Part shown: piece by piece, positions 34,965-44,376 of the stretch | Position numbering within the stretch: position 1 is the first letter of the stretch | How the letters are laid out: every line of letters begins with the position of its first letter | DNA from: JBKBKC01 sp046294265 | GTDB lineage: Bacteria; Pseudomonadota; Alphaproteobacteria; Rhodobacterales; Rhodobacteraceae | DNA length: 64,000 bases | Assembly (NCBI GenBank): GCA_046294265.1 | Contig: JBKBKC010000008.1 | Span: forward strand, 152,534 to 216,533 | Direction: 5' to 3' | Made by a program: the position numbers and the translations under genes | Notes under the pieces: generated by a model | What the model was told of the DNA's origin: nothing | What the model saw: the letters and a program-made list of their open reading frames with translations, nothing else | Databases searched by the model: none

Positions 34965-35744
34965 TCAGATCGTGGCGTTGGTGGCGCCGCCGTCCACCAG
35001 GATGTTCTGCCCCACGATGAACCCCGCATGGATCGAGCACAGGAAGGCGCAGACCGCGCCGAATTCGGCGGCGGTGCCATAGCGGCGGGCGGGGATGGTG
35101 CCCTCGCGCGCGGTGCGGGCCTCGGCGGGCGTGGTGTTGGCGGCGCGCGCGGCGCCTGCGTCGAGCATGACGGCGCGGTCGGTGTCATGGATGCCGGGCA
35201 ACAGGTTGTTGATGGTGACGCCCTGCGGGGCCACCTGCCGCGCCGTGCCCGCGACAAAGCCGGTGAGGCCGGTGCGCGCGGCGTTCGACAGGCCCAGCTG
35301 CGGGATCGGCGCCTTGACCGATTGCGAGGTGATGTTGACGACCCGCCCCCAGCCCCGCGCCATCATGTCGGGCATCAGCGCCTGCATCAGCGCGATGGGG
35401 GTAAGCATGTTGGCGTCCAGCGCCGCGATGAAATCGTCGCGTGACCAGTCGGACCAGAGGCCGGGAGGCGGGCCGCCCGCGTTGGTCACCAGGATGTCGA
35501 TGTCGCCCGCCGCGGCCAGCACCTGCGCGCGACCGTCCCTTGTGGTGATGTCGGCGGCAATGGTGGTGACGGGGACGCCATGCGCGGTGCGGATCGCCGC
35601 CGCCGTGGCGTCCAGCGCCTCGGCCCCCCGCGCGTTCAGCACGATCTCCACCCCCGCTGCGGCCAGCGCCTCGGCGCAGCCCCGCCCAAGCCCCTTGGAC
35701 CCCGCGCAGACCAGCGCCCGACGCCCCGAAATCCCCAGATCCAT
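34965..35744 (-). CDS. SDR-family protein lacking the catalytic Tyr and Lys
   Basis: This 259-residue Rossmann protein has a variant cofactor motif AGSKGLGRG (14-22) and VTNAGG (86-91). The expected active site is altered. Ser140 is present in NITS, but the YxxxK pair thirteen residues on reads Ser153 and Arg157 (GLSNAARTGL). The ATG at 35742-35744 follows AAAGGGAGAG; an 18-codon upstream extension is not used. Annotations such as 3-oxoacyl-ACP reductase would be unsafe. The altered motif seems to belong to a conserved SDR subgroup, so it may be active by another route or act as a binding protein. Confidence 0.85.
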   Translation of the reverse strand: MDLGISGRRALVCAGSKGLGRGCAEALAAAGVEIVLNARGAEALDATAAAIRTAHGVPVTTIAADITTRDGRAQVLAAAGDIDILVTNAGGPPPGLWSDWSRDDFIAALDANMLTPIALMQALMPDMMARGWGRVVNITSQSVKAPIPQLGLSNAARTGLTGFVAGTARQVAPQGVTINNLLPGIHDTDRAVMLDAGAARAANTTPAEARTAREGTIPARRYGTAAEFGAVCAFLCSIHAGFIVGQNILVDGGATNATI

Positions 35745-35913
35745 GACCACTCTCCCTTTGCCCCCCTTGCCCCTATCAGCCGCAAGCGCCTGCGCCAAGG
35801 GGGGCGCCGTTGACGCGCCCCGTGCCGGTCTGCTAAATCCTTGGTGATGTGGGGTTTTGCGGATCGGGGGCGATGCTGCGTCGTGGACCCCCTGCGAATG
35901 AGGTTGACACCAC

Positions 35914-36930
35914 GTGATCCCTGATCCCCCATCGCCCGATCCCGCCGTGGCCGTTTCCCTGCCCGATCGGGGCTGCGAGGTATTCCGTGCCGACGATCTT
36001 TTTGTCAGTCACGGCGTGGCCTCCGGCGAGGGCATGGGACGGCCGGGGGATGTGTGCCTGGGCGACATCTACTGGCTCGATCCCGAGGCCACCCCTTTCC
36101 GGCTGATGATCGCGGGCGATGGCGGCGGGCAGCGCGTGGCGACAGGCTCGGGCATCGGCACGCCGGGCGGGGGCATCGCGGTGCTGGCGCGCTACCGCCT
36201 GCTGGGGGATGAGGGCGAGGGGGTCGAGGTCTTGTTGCTCGACGTGGGCGGCGAGGGGTTGTGTGTGCTGCCGCTGTCGCCGGTGGCCGCGCGGGTGGAT
36301 TACACACTCGTGGCACTCGATGCGGCACCCGAGGCGCTGCCGCTGGCCGATTTGCTGTGCCTCTCGTTCGCGCGGGGCACGATGATCACGTTGGCCGATG
36401 GCAGCCAGCGCGCGGTGGAGGCGCTGCAGGCGGGTGACATGATCCTGACGCGGGACCATGGCCGCCAGCCCCTGCGCTGGCTCGGCCGCGCGACGCTGAA
36501 GGCGGTGGGGGCCTTCGCGCCGGTGGTGATCAGCAAGGGGACCTTGGGCAATTCGGCCGATCTGGTGGTCAGCCAGCACCACCGGCTGTTTCTTTACCTG
36601 CGCCGCCGCGACGCGGGCGTGCCCACGGCCGAAATCCTGATCCAGGCACGGCATCTGGTGGATGGCGAGGCGGTCTGGCGGCGCGAGGGCGGGTTTGTTG
36701 ACTATTTCAGCCTGGTGTTCGACCGGCATGAGATCATCTATGCCGAGGGCATTCCGGTGGAAAGCCTGCTGGTCAGCGAGGCGACGCTGCCGCGCCTGCC
36801 CGCCGATCTGGCCGAGGAAGTGGCGGCGCGCCTGCCCGGCGTCAGCCAGCAACAGCATTTCGGCACCGAGGCGGATGCGCGTGTGCTGGCGGCGGTTGCG
36901 GATCTGATGCGGCTGGGGGCGCGGCGGTAG
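35914..36930 (+). CDS. Hint (hedgehog/intein)-domain protein
   Basis: This 338-residue protein probably starts at the GTG at 35914; no ATG is suitably placed. The N-terminal 145 residues are acidic and of unknown fold. A Hint_2-type domain follows from about 151 to 300: SFARGTMITLADGSQRAVEAL, ILTRDHGRQPLRWLG, and VSQHHRLFLYL. In self-processing Hint domains the first residue is usually Cys; here Ser151 occupies that place, though Cys149 is close. Such proteins are common and multicopy in Rhodobacteraceae, often with RTX-like or adhesin proteins, but their job is unclear. It ends at the 36963 hairpin. Confidence 0.8.
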   Translation: MIPDPPSPDPAVAVSLPDRGCEVFRADDLFVSHGVASGEGMGRPGDVCLGDIYWLDPEATPFRLMIAGDGGGQRVATGSGIGTPGGGIAVLARYRLLGDEGEGVEVLLLDVGGEGLCVLPLSPVAARVDYTLVALDAAPEALPLADLLCLSFARGTMITLADGSQRAVEALQAGDMILTRDHGRQPLRWLGRATLKAVGAFAPVVISKGTLGNSADLVVSQHHRLFLYLRRRDAGVPTAEILIQARHLVDGEAVWRREGGFVDYFSLVFDRHEIIYAEGIPVESLLVSEATLPRLPADLAEEVAARLPGVSQQQHFGTEADARVLAAVADLMRLGARR

Positions 36931-36962
36931 CGGCGGGCGCAAGGCCGGTTCCTGGCAAGAAA

Positions 36963-36994
36963 CCGCCACGGAGCCTTGCAAGGTTCCGTGGCGG
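36963..36994. terminator. Bidirectional hairpin between convergent genes
   Basis: CCGCCACGGA (36963-36972) pairs perfectly with TCCGTGGCGG (36985-36994). The interior continues with GCCTT/AAGGT pairing, leaving a 2-base loop. This gives about 15 bp of stem (one G-T pair). It lies 32 bases after the Hint gene and 56 bases after the NlpD-like gene stop, so it can serve both transcripts. No T-tract is seen. Confidence 0.65.
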
Positions 36995-37050
36995 GGGGGG
37001 AAAGCCCGGTAGTGGCGGGCCAAGTGCGCCTTTTGTCGGGCGCGCAGGTG

Positions 37051-38247
37051 TTATTGCAGGAACCCCATCGGATCGGTGGATTCCGCTCCGCGCCGCACCT
37101 CGAAGTGCAGGAAGGCGGGTTCGGCACGGCGGACCACGGCGAATTGCTGGCCGCGCTTCACGCTGGCCCCGCGCGCCACGGTCACGTTGTCGATATTGGC
37201 ATAGACCGTGAGCAGGTTCCCTTCATGCCGGATCACCACGATGGGCACCTGGTCGGTGTCCTTTGTGATGGCGGCCACGGTGCCGTCGGCGGCGGCCCGC
37301 ACGGGCGACCCGGCCGCGGCCGCGATGTCGATGCCGTCGTTGCGGCCCTTGGCATAGGGCCGGATGATCCGCCCCTCTGTGGGCATGGCCATCCGAGCGG
37401 CCGAGGTGGCGGTGCGCTGTGCCGCCATGGCGGGCGAAGCGGGTGTTTCGCGCGGGGTCTGCGCGGCAGGCGTCGTGCGCTCGGCGGGCAGGGGTTGTGC
37501 GGCCGAAGGCGGCGGCGGGGCCAGCGTGCCGGTGCCGGGGGCTGTTGCCGCGGCTGCGGTGCGCTGGGGGGGGGTGCCGGTGGCGGTGGGGATCAGCAGC
37601 GTCTGGCCTTCGCGCAGGCCGAGGTCCGGGCCGAGGCCGTTCCAGTCGGCCAGCGCGCGGGCGCTGACGTTGTAGGTGCGGGCGACCGAATAGGCCGTCT
37701 CGCCGCGCGCCACACGGTGGCGGATGGGTTCGGGGCCGCGCGGGGCGGCGGCGGGAACCGCCGGGGCGGCGCGGTCGATGGCGCCGCCTGCGATGGTCGT
37801 CACGTCGATGGGGCCGCCGATGACCGATCCCGAAGGCGCGCCAGAGGGTGCGGCGGCGGCAAAGGCATCACCTTCGCCCACACGGCGCGGCAGCGCGAGG
37901 ATCTCGCCCGCACGCAGCATGTCGCCGGGTTCCAGCGCATTGGCGCGCGCCAGCTCCTCGGCCCCCAAGCCGACGCGGGCGGCCACGCTCGACACGCTGT
38001 CGCCGCGCCGTGCCTGGGCCACCTGGTAGCCGGGGTAGGACAATACGCCCCGGCTGTCGGGTCGCGGGGGGGCGGCGGTCGCGCGCTGCGCGGCCTCGGC
38101 GGTGGAGCCCTGGCCCGCGCCGCGCAGGTCCCAGTCCAGCGTGCCGGAGGGGGAGCAGGCGGTCAGCGCCACCAGCGCGGTGGCGCAAATCAGCGCGCGT
38201 GTCGGCACCGGCTTCCGGCTTCGTCCGGCAAGGGGGGCATGGGTCAT
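37051..38247 (-). CDS. nlpD: NlpD-like LysM/M23 lipoprotein
   Basis: The 398-residue product has a lipoprotein signal ending LTAC (Cys31) and two LysM peptidoglycan-binding repeats (about 73-118 and 176-219). A long Ala/Pro linker and a C-terminal M23/LytM domain (about 290-398) follow. The zinc site is degenerate: the usual first His before GxD is Asn in GRNDGIDI, and the last motif is LHFEV rather than HxH. This is as in NlpD/EnvC, which activate amidases instead of cutting peptidoglycan. The surE-pcm-nlpD order is conserved in proteobacteria and supports the name. Confidence 0.9.
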   Translation of the reverse strand: MTHAPLAGRSRKPVPTRALICATALVALTACSPSGTLDWDLRGAGQGSTAEAAQRATAAPPRPDSRGVLSYPGYQVAQARRGDSVSSVAARVGLGAEELARANALEPGDMLRAGEILALPRRVGEGDAFAAAAPSGAPSGSVIGGPIDVTTIAGGAIDRAAPAVPAAAPRGPEPIRHRVARGETAYSVARTYNVSARALADWNGLGPDLGLREGQTLLIPTATGTPPQRTAAAATAPGTGTLAPPPPSAAQPLPAERTTPAAQTPRETPASPAMAAQRTATSAARMAMPTEGRIIRPYAKGRNDGIDIAAAAGSPVRAAADGTVAAITKDTDQVPIVVIRHEGNLLTVYANIDNVTVARGASVKRGQQFAVVRRAEPAFLHFEVRRGAESTDPMGFLQ

Positions 38248-38303
38248 CGGCTCGGCCTCACAGGGTTCGCCCGGGTTGGCCCCGGTGCGGGTTGGTGCGG
38301 CGG

Positions 38304-38966
38304 TCAGTCGGCCGCCATGCCCTCGACCAGCGGCACAAAGCGCACCGGGCGAAGTTCCTCATAGTCCATCCCGGTCTCGCGGCGCGTCACCTTGATCAGG
38401 CTTTGCACCGCGTCGGACTGGCCCACGGGAACCACCATGATACCCCCGATCTTCAGTTGCGCCAATAGGGGGCCGGGCGGGTCTTCGGCGGCGGCGGTCA
38501 CGATGATGCGGTCGAAGGGGGCCTGATCGGGCAATCCGTGGCTGCCATCGGCGGAAAAGGCGGTGATGTTGGGCAGGCCGAGGGCGCGAAACACCTCGGC
38601 CGCCTCGCGCACCAGCCGGCGGTGGCGGTCCACCGTCCAGACGCGGCGGGCAAGTTGGCTCAGGATCGCGGCCTGGTAGCCCGAGCCTGTCCCCACCTCC
38701 AGCACCGTGTCGCGCGGGCCTGCGTTCAGCGCCTGGGTCATCAACCCCACGACCGAGGGCTGGCTGATGGTCTGGCCGCAGGCGATGGGCAGCGGCATGT
38801 CCTCATAGGCGCGATCGGCGAAGAGGCCGCGCACGAACCGGCCACGGTCTATCCGCTCCATCGCGGTCAGCACGCGCGCGTCGGTGACGCCGCGCGAGCG
38901 CAGGGCAAAGAGGAACCGCATCTTGCGCGTGGCGGGGTCGTCGTCATCGGCCCCGTCTGTGGTCAT
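38304..38966 (-). CDS. pcm: Protein-L-isoaspartate O-methyltransferase
   Basis: Pcm methylates L-isoaspartyl residues of damaged proteins using S-adenosylmethionine. The 220-residue enzyme has the SAM motif LEVGTGSGYQAAIL, the PCMT signature region ISQPSVVGLMTQAL before it, and FDRIIVTAAAEDPP after it. Its start overlaps the surE stop by four bases (ATGA), and it lies 56 bases upstream of nlpD. Length is normal. Confidence 0.94.
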   Translation of the reverse strand: MTTDGADDDDPATRKMRFLFALRSRGVTDARVLTAMERIDRGRFVRGLFADRAYEDMPLPIACGQTISQPSVVGLMTQALNAGPRDTVLEVGTGSGYQAAILSQLARRVWTVDRHRRLVREAAEVFRALGLPNITAFSADGSHGLPDQAPFDRIIVTAAAEDPPGPLLAQLKIGGIMVVPVGQSDAVQSLIKVTRRETGMDYEELRPVRFVPLVEGMAAD

Positions 38967-39751
38967 GCCAGCCGCCGCTCCAGATCCGCCATCGCGTCAT
39001 GCGCGGTCAGATCCGCGCGCATGGGGGTCACCGAGATGAACCCCTCCACATTCACCGCGACATCCGTGCCGGGCAGGGTGGGGGTGTGCTGCGGGCCGCC
39101 CTTGATCCACAGGAACTTGCGCCCCGAGGGCGAGATGTGGGGTTCCACCCCGAAAAAGCTGTCGCGACGATAACCTTGTGCGGCCACCTTGCGGCCCTTG
39201 ACGGCGGCTGCAGCGCAGGGCGGGAAATTCACGTTGTAGAACAGCCGATAATCGTCGCCGCCGTTCCACAGCCCATGGTCCAGAAGGTCGCGCACCACCC
39301 GCGCGCCATGCACCCGTGCGGCCTCGAACGGATCGGCCAGCCCGTCCGTTTCGGGCCCCAGAAACTGCGACAGGGCGATCGCGGGCAGGCCCTGCAACGC
39401 CGCCTCCATCGCGCCGCCGATGGTGCCGGAGTAGAGCACGTTCTCGGCCGCGTTGTTGCCCCGGTTCACGCCCGAGAGCACCAGATCGGGCCGCGCCCCC
39501 TGCAACACGTCGTAAAGGGCCGCCAGCACGCAGTCGGCGGGGCTGCCTTCGGCGGCATAACGGCGGGTGTCCAGCCGGGCGATCATCATGGGGCGGGTGT
39601 AGCTGATGCAATGGCCCACGCCCGATTGCTCGAATGCCGGGGCCACGGTCCAGACCTCGCCCTCGGGCCCCGCGATCTCGGCCGCGATCTCGGTCAGGAC
39701 CTCAAGGCCGGGGGCGTTGATGCCGTCGTCATTGGTGATCAGGATGCGCAT
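38963..39751 (-). CDS. surE: 5'/3'-nucleotidase SurE
   Basis: SurE is a metal-dependent nucleotidase and exopolyphosphatase linked to stationary-phase survival. The 262-residue protein begins MRILITNDDGINAPG, with metal-binding Asp8 and Asp9. LSGVNRGNNAAENVLYSGTIGGAMEA carries the conserved Ser/Asn ligands. The start at 39749-39751 follows AAGGGGA; the longer frame is rejected. First gene of surE-pcm-nlpD, divergent from the SH3b gene. Confidence 0.94.
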   Translation of the reverse strand: MRILITNDDGINAPGLEVLTEIAAEIAGPEGEVWTVAPAFEQSGVGHCISYTRPMMIARLDTRRYAAEGSPADCVLAALYDVLQGARPDLVLSGVNRGNNAAENVLYSGTIGGAMEAALQGLPAIALSQFLGPETDGLADPFEAARVHGARVVRDLLDHGLWNGGDDYRLFYNVNFPPCAAAAVKGRKVAAQGYRRDSFFGVEPHISPSGRKFLWIKGGPQHTPTLPGTDVAVNVEGFISVTPMRADLTAHDAMADLERRLA

Positions 39752-39878
39752 GGGGGTCCCCTTCCGAGCCCTTCCTAAACGATGCACGGTGCGGGCGGCA
39801 ATCGCCCTTTCGCTATGCCGCTTGTCCGAATCGTCCACAGGGAGCAGCCTTTCATGGATCGGGGCGGGAGGATCGGCC

Positions 39879-40739
39879 ATGGGTTTGCGTAGATGTCTCG
39901 GGCTGGCGCGCGCCATATGGGGGATCTGCCTTGTCGCGGCGGTGTCGTTGCCGGGTGGCGCTCTGGCGCAGGTGGCTCCGAGGGCCGAGGCCGTGCCAAA
40001 CCCCGGCGATCTGGTGGTCACCGGCATCGCGCCCGGCAGCACCGTGAACATCCGCTCCGGCCCCGCGAATGCCTTTCCGGCCGTGGGGGCCGTGCGCAAC
40101 AGTCAAGTGCTGCGCAACCTGGGCTGCGACCGCCGGTTTGCGTCGGTCTGGTGCGAGGTCCAGACGCGCGAGGGGCGCCAGACGCGCGGCTGGATCAACG
40201 CGCAATTCGTGACCGAGGCCGCCTTTCGTCCGCCACCCGAAGACCCTGCGGGCGGCCCCGATTTCTATGCCGTGCGCGGCCTGCCGCCCGGTGACCGGCT
40301 GAATGTGCGGCGCGAGCCTTCGCCGCAGTCGCGCGCGATTGCCACGCTGCGCGAGGGCGAGGTGGTCAGGAACCTCGGCTGCCGGGGCGGCGGGGCGGGG
40401 CGCTGGTGCCGCATCCGATCCACGGAAGGCATCGACGTGACGGGTTGGGTCGCGGGCCGGTTCCTGCGCGAAGCCGGGCCACCGCGCCCGCCCGCGCCGC
40501 CGCCGGGTGCGAGTGGCCCCGATTTCTACGTGGTGTCGGGCCTGCCTGCAGGCGACCGGCTGAATCTGCGGGCTGAACCAACGACGCAGTCGCGCATCCT
40601 CGCCACCTTGGGGCCGGGTTCGCGGGTGCAGAACCTCGGCTGCCGCACCTCGGGCAGCACCCGCTGGTGCCGGGTGCGCACCACCGGGGCGGTGGATGTG
40701 ACCGGCTGGGTCAGCGGGCGCTACCTGCGCGAGGGCTGA
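39879..40739 (+). CDS. Secreted protein with three SH3b repeats
   Basis: The 286-residue protein has a signal peptide (about 1-30, ending ALAQ) and three bacterial SH3 domains. They are centred on VNIRSGPANAFPAVGAV, LNVRREPSPQSRAIATL and LNLRAEPTTQSRILATL. Each continues into a NLGC...WC segment and GW(I/V)xxxF/YL, so each repeat carries a Cys pair that could form a disulfide. Repeats two and three begin with the duplicated word GPDFYxVxGLPxGDRLN. SH3b domains commonly bind cell-wall peptides. GGGAGGA at 39866-39872 supports the start. It converges on valS. Confidence 0.85.
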   Translation: MGLRRCLGLARAIWGICLVAAVSLPGGALAQVAPRAEAVPNPGDLVVTGIAPGSTVNIRSGPANAFPAVGAVRNSQVLRNLGCDRRFASVWCEVQTREGRQTRGWINAQFVTEAAFRPPPEDPAGGPDFYAVRGLPPGDRLNVRREPSPQSRAIATLREGEVVRNLGCRGGGAGRWCRIRSTEGIDVTGWVAGRFLREAGPPRPPAPPPGASGPDFYVVSGLPAGDRLNLRAEPTTQSRILATLGPGSRVQNLGCRTSGSTRWCRVRTTGAVDVTGWVSGRYLREG

Positions 40740-40746
40740 GGCGGCC

Positions 40747-43700
40747 TTAGGCCAGTTCCGCCAGCCGGTCGAGGGCCGCGCGCAGGGTCGCCGCCTCTTC
40801 CTCGCGCGCCTCAAGGTTGGCGCGGGCCTCGTCGATCACCTCTTCGGGGGCCGAACGGACGAAGGCGGGGTTGTCGAGCCGTCCTTTCAGGCCGCCGATC
40901 TCCTTGCCCAGTTTCTCCATCGTCTTGGCCAGCCGCACCTTTTCGGCGGCGATGTCGATCACGCCCTCCAGCGGCAGGGCAAAGCGCGCGCCTTCCGCCG
41001 CCACGGTCAGGCTGCCCTTGGGGGCGGTGTCGGCGTGGGTCAGCGTCTCGATGCGGGCCATGCGCTGGATCAGCGCCGCGTTGCGGTCCCATGCGCTGCG
41101 GGCGGTGTCATCCATCGCCAAGGCCACCATGTCCAGCTTCAGGCCCACCGGCACCCGCACCTGCGCGCGGGCAGACCGGATGTCGTCGATCAGGCCGGTG
41201 ACCCAGGTCATTTCCCGCGCAGCGGCGGCGTCGATCAGGTCGGGGCCGATGGTGGCGGGCCAGGGGGTGAGGGCGAGGGGGCCCTGCTTGCCGGTGGTTT
41301 CCCACAATTCCTCGGTGATGAAGGGCATCATCGGGTGCAAAAGGATCATGCACTGGTCCAGCACCCAGCCCATCGTGGCGTGGGTTTCCGCGGCCTGCGT
41401 GCCGTCGAACAGGGGTTTGGCGAACTCCACATACCAGTCGCAGACCTGGCCCCAGACGAATTTGTAAAGCGCGTCGGCGGCCTGGTCGAAGCGATAATCG
41501 TTCAGGGCCGCATCCACTTCGGCCCGCACGCGCCCCGTCTCGCCGATGATCCAGCGGTTGACGGTGGCGTTCGCGGCGGGGGGCGTGGGGCTGGCCGTGT
41601 GGCCCTCCCACACCCCGTTCATCTCGGCGAACCGGCAGGCGTTCCACAGCTTCGTGCCAAAGTTGCGATAGCCCGCGATGCGGTCCTTCGACAGCTTGAG
41701 ATCCCGCCCCATGGCGGCCATGGCAGTGAGGGTAAAGCGCACCGCGTCGGCGCCGTAGTCGTCGATAAGGTCGAGCGGGTCGAGCACGTTGCCGAGCGAT
41801 TTCGACATCTTCTTGCCCTTCTCGTCGCGGACGAGGGCGTGGACATAGACGGTGCGGAACGGCACCTGCCCCACCACGGCAAGCTGCATCATCATCATCC
41901 GGGCGACCCAGAAAAAGATGATGTCGAACCCGGTGATGAGGGTGGAGGTCGGGAAATAGCGTTTGAGTTCGGGGGTATCCTCGGGCCAGCCCAGGGTGCC
42001 GATGGGCCAGAGGCCGGAGGAGAACCAGGTATCCAGCACGTCCGGGTCGCGCCAGATCGGATAGGCCAGATGCGTCGGGTCCTGCGTGGTGGTGTAGTCG
42101 GCCAGCGATTTGGCCAGCGTCTCCACCGCCGCCTCGCGGTCGGCCACCTCGACGATGCGCGCGGTGTTCAGCGGATGGGGCAGGCTGGCGAGCGTGTCGC
42201 GGAACCCCTCCGCCGCGCACTCGGCGTGCGGCGCGCAATGGAGGACCGAGGCGCGGTCCACAAACCCGCCATCGCCGAGGATGCGCAGCATTTCCACCTG
42301 ATCCAGCGCCTGATCGCCCTCGTCATCGACAAAGCCGGGGGCGTCGAGGTCCAGCCCATACCACACCGGGATCTGGTGCCCCCACCACAGCTGGCGCGAG
42401 ATGCACCACGGCTCGATGTTCTCCAGCCAGTGGAAATAGGTCTTGGTGTCGCGTTCGGGCAGGATCACGGTGTCGCCGCCCCGCACCGCATCAATCGCGG
42501 GCTGCACGATCCGTGCTGTATCCACGAACCACTGGTCGGTCAGCATCGGCTCGATCACCACCTTCGACCGGTCGCCAAAGGGCTGCATGATCTTTTTCGC
42601 CTCGACCACCGGTTCGCGGGTCAGGTGTTCCGATCCGGTCTCGGGGTCGATGGATTTCACCAGCACGGTGACAGCCAGGCCGAGGGCGGTGATGTCGGCC
42701 ACCACCGCCGCGCGGGCGGCGAAGCGGTCCATCCCGCGATACTTTTCGGGGACGAGGTTCAGGCTGTCCACCTCCGCCTCGGTCGCGGGCGCGCCTGCGG
42801 CAATCTCGCGGGCGCGGGCCACGGCCACCTCGTAGGGGGCGCCATCGCTGCGCATGTGCCCGCGCGTGTCCATCAGGCGGTAGCAGGGCAGGCCCGCGCG
42901 TTTCGCCACCGCGTAGTCGTTGAAATCATGCGCGCCGGTGATCTTGACCGCGCCCGAGCCGAAGGCGGGGTCGGGATAGTCGTCGGCGATGATCGGGATC
43001 AGGCGGTCACACAGCGGCAGGTGCACCATCTTGCCGATGATCGGCTGATATCGGGCGTCGGCGGGGTTCACGGCCACCGCGCCATCGCCCAGCATCGTCT
43101 CGGGGCGCGTGGTGGCGATGCTGATGTAATCGCGCGTCTCGCGCAGGGTCACGTTCCCCTCGGCATCCTTTTCGACGTATTCGTAGGTTTCCCCACCCGC
43201 CAGCGGATACTTGAAGTGCCACATGTGGCCGGGAACCTCGATATTCTCGACCTCCAGATCGCTGATGGCGGTCTCGAAATGCGGGTCCCAGTTCACCAGC
43301 CTTTTGCCGCGATAGATCAGACCCTTATGGTAGAGATCGACAAAGACCTTGATCACCGCATCGTGGAAATTCGGCCCCGTTTGGTCGGGGTCGCCGGGGG
43401 CGCCGGTCATGGTGAAGGCCTCGCGGCTCCAGTCGCAGGACGCCCCCAGCCGCATGAGCTGCGCGCGGATATTGCCGCGCGATTTCTGTTTCTGCGCCCA
43501 GACCAGCGCCAGGAAATCCTCGCGCCTCATGTCGCGGCGGCCCGGCTTGCCCTCGCGCGCAAGCTCGCGTTCCACCACCATCTGCGTGGCGATGCCGGCG
43601 TGATCGGTGCCGGGCTGCCACAGCGTGTCGAACCCCCGCATCCGGTGCCAGCGGGTCAGGATATCCTGCAACGTGTTGTTGAAGGCATGGCCCATATGCA

Positions 43701-43854
43701 GGCTGCCCGTGACATTCGGCGGAGGGATCATCACGCAAAACGGCTCGGCCCCCGGCTGTGCCCCGGCCCCGGCGCGAAAACAGTCGGCGGCCTGCCACAT
43801 CGCGCTGATGCGCGCTTCGGCCTCGGCGGCGTTGAAGGTCTTTTCCATCGGCAT
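40747..43854 (-). CDS. valS: Valyl-tRNA synthetase
   Basis: This class I synthetase charges tRNA(Val) and edits mischarged Thr. The 1035-residue protein has PPPNVTGSLHMGHAF with HMGH at 53-56, and KKMSKSLGN near residue 680. An editing domain lies between, and a C-terminal coiled coil ends ANLEAREEEAATLRAALDRLAELA. AAGGAT lies seven bases before the ATG at 43852-43854; a second Met two codons on is also possible. Length slightly exceeds the E. coli enzyme. Confidence 0.97.
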   Translation of the reverse strand: MPMEKTFNAAEAEARISAMWQAADCFRAGAGAQPGAEPFCVMIPPPNVTGSLHMGHAFNNTLQDILTRWHRMRGFDTLWQPGTDHAGIATQMVVERELAREGKPGRRDMRREDFLALVWAQKQKSRGNIRAQLMRLGASCDWSREAFTMTGAPGDPDQTGPNFHDAVIKVFVDLYHKGLIYRGKRLVNWDPHFETAISDLEVENIEVPGHMWHFKYPLAGGETYEYVEKDAEGNVTLRETRDYISIATTRPETMLGDGAVAVNPADARYQPIIGKMVHLPLCDRLIPIIADDYPDPAFGSGAVKITGAHDFNDYAVAKRAGLPCYRLMDTRGHMRSDGAPYEVAVARAREIAAGAPATEAEVDSLNLVPEKYRGMDRFAARAAVVADITALGLAVTVLVKSIDPETGSEHLTREPVVEAKKIMQPFGDRSKVVIEPMLTDQWFVDTARIVQPAIDAVRGGDTVILPERDTKTYFHWLENIEPWCISRQLWWGHQIPVWYGLDLDAPGFVDDEGDQALDQVEMLRILGDGGFVDRASVLHCAPHAECAAEGFRDTLASLPHPLNTARIVEVADREAAVETLAKSLADYTTTQDPTHLAYPIWRDPDVLDTWFSSGLWPIGTLGWPEDTPELKRYFPTSTLITGFDIIFFWVARMMMMQLAVVGQVPFRTVYVHALVRDEKGKKMSKSLGNVLDPLDLIDDYGADAVRFTLTAMAAMGRDLKLSKDRIAGYRNFGTKLWNACRFAEMNGVWEGHTASPTPPAANATVNRWIIGETGRVRAEVDAALNDYRFDQAADALYKFVWGQVCDWYVEFAKPLFDGTQAAETHATMGWVLDQCMILLHPMMPFITEELWETTGKQGPLALTPWPATIGPDLIDAAAAREMTWVTGLIDDIRSARAQVRVPVGLKLDMVALAMDDTARSAWDRNAALIQRMARIETLTHADTAPKGSLTVAAEGARFALPLEGVIDIAAEKVRLAKTMEKLGKEIGGLKGRLDNPAFVRSAPEEVIDEARANLEAREEEAATLRAALDRLAELA

Positions 43855-43930
43855 GGCATGTATCCTTGCGTTCGGGCGGGGTGTAGCGCGCGCGGCGCAT
43901 GAGGAAAAGCGGATTGCGACGCGGCGGGCG

Positions 43931-44362
43931 CTACACCGCCCGGTCGATCTTGGACGACAGGTGGATCAGGCTTTCGGATGATTTCACCCCCGTCAGCGCC
44001 CCGATCTGGTCCAGCACCTGATCCAGAACCTGCGTGTTGGGTGCCGCAATCTGCAACAGCAGGTCGAAGCGGCCCGATGTGGTGTGGCACCGCTCCACCT
44101 CGGCGATCGACTTCAGCCGGGTCAGGATGGCGGCCTGCGCGCGCGGCTCGATCTGCACAAGGACCGTCGCGCGCAGCCGCCCCTGCCGCGCCCCCTCGCC
44201 CAGTTTCAGGGTATAGCCCGCGATCACCCCGGTGGTCTCCAGCCGCTCCAGCCGCGACTGGATGGTGGAGCGTGCGACCTTCAGCCGCCGCGCCAGCACC
44301 GCCACCGACATGCGCGCATCGGCCCCCAGAAGGGCCACGATGCTGCGATCCAGCTCATCCAT
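43931..44362 (-). CDS. Lrp/AsnC-family transcriptional regulator
   Basis: The 143-residue protein has the N-terminal HTH (MDELDRSIVALLGADARMSV, then VARSTIQSRLERLETTGVI) and a RAM ligand domain (VLVQIEPRAQAAILTRL, CHTTSGRFDLLLQIAA). It is divergent from the ornithine/lysine-type decarboxylase gene at 44585 with a 222-base intergenic region. Control of that gene by an amino acid is therefore a reasonable inference. It is distinct in sequence from the Lrp protein at 13580. Confidence 0.85.
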   Translation of the reverse strand: MDELDRSIVALLGADARMSVAVLARRLKVARSTIQSRLERLETTGVIAGYTLKLGEGARQGRLRATVLVQIEPRAQAAILTRLKSIAEVERCHTTSGRFDLLLQIAAPNTQVLDQVLDQIGALTGVKSSESLIHLSSKIDRAV

Positions 44363-44376
44363 GCAATCTGCCTTGC

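Noticed and set aside
41035..43902. A 955-codon plus-strand frame opposite valS
   Set aside because: Shadow of valS with no recognisable domain and no start signal.
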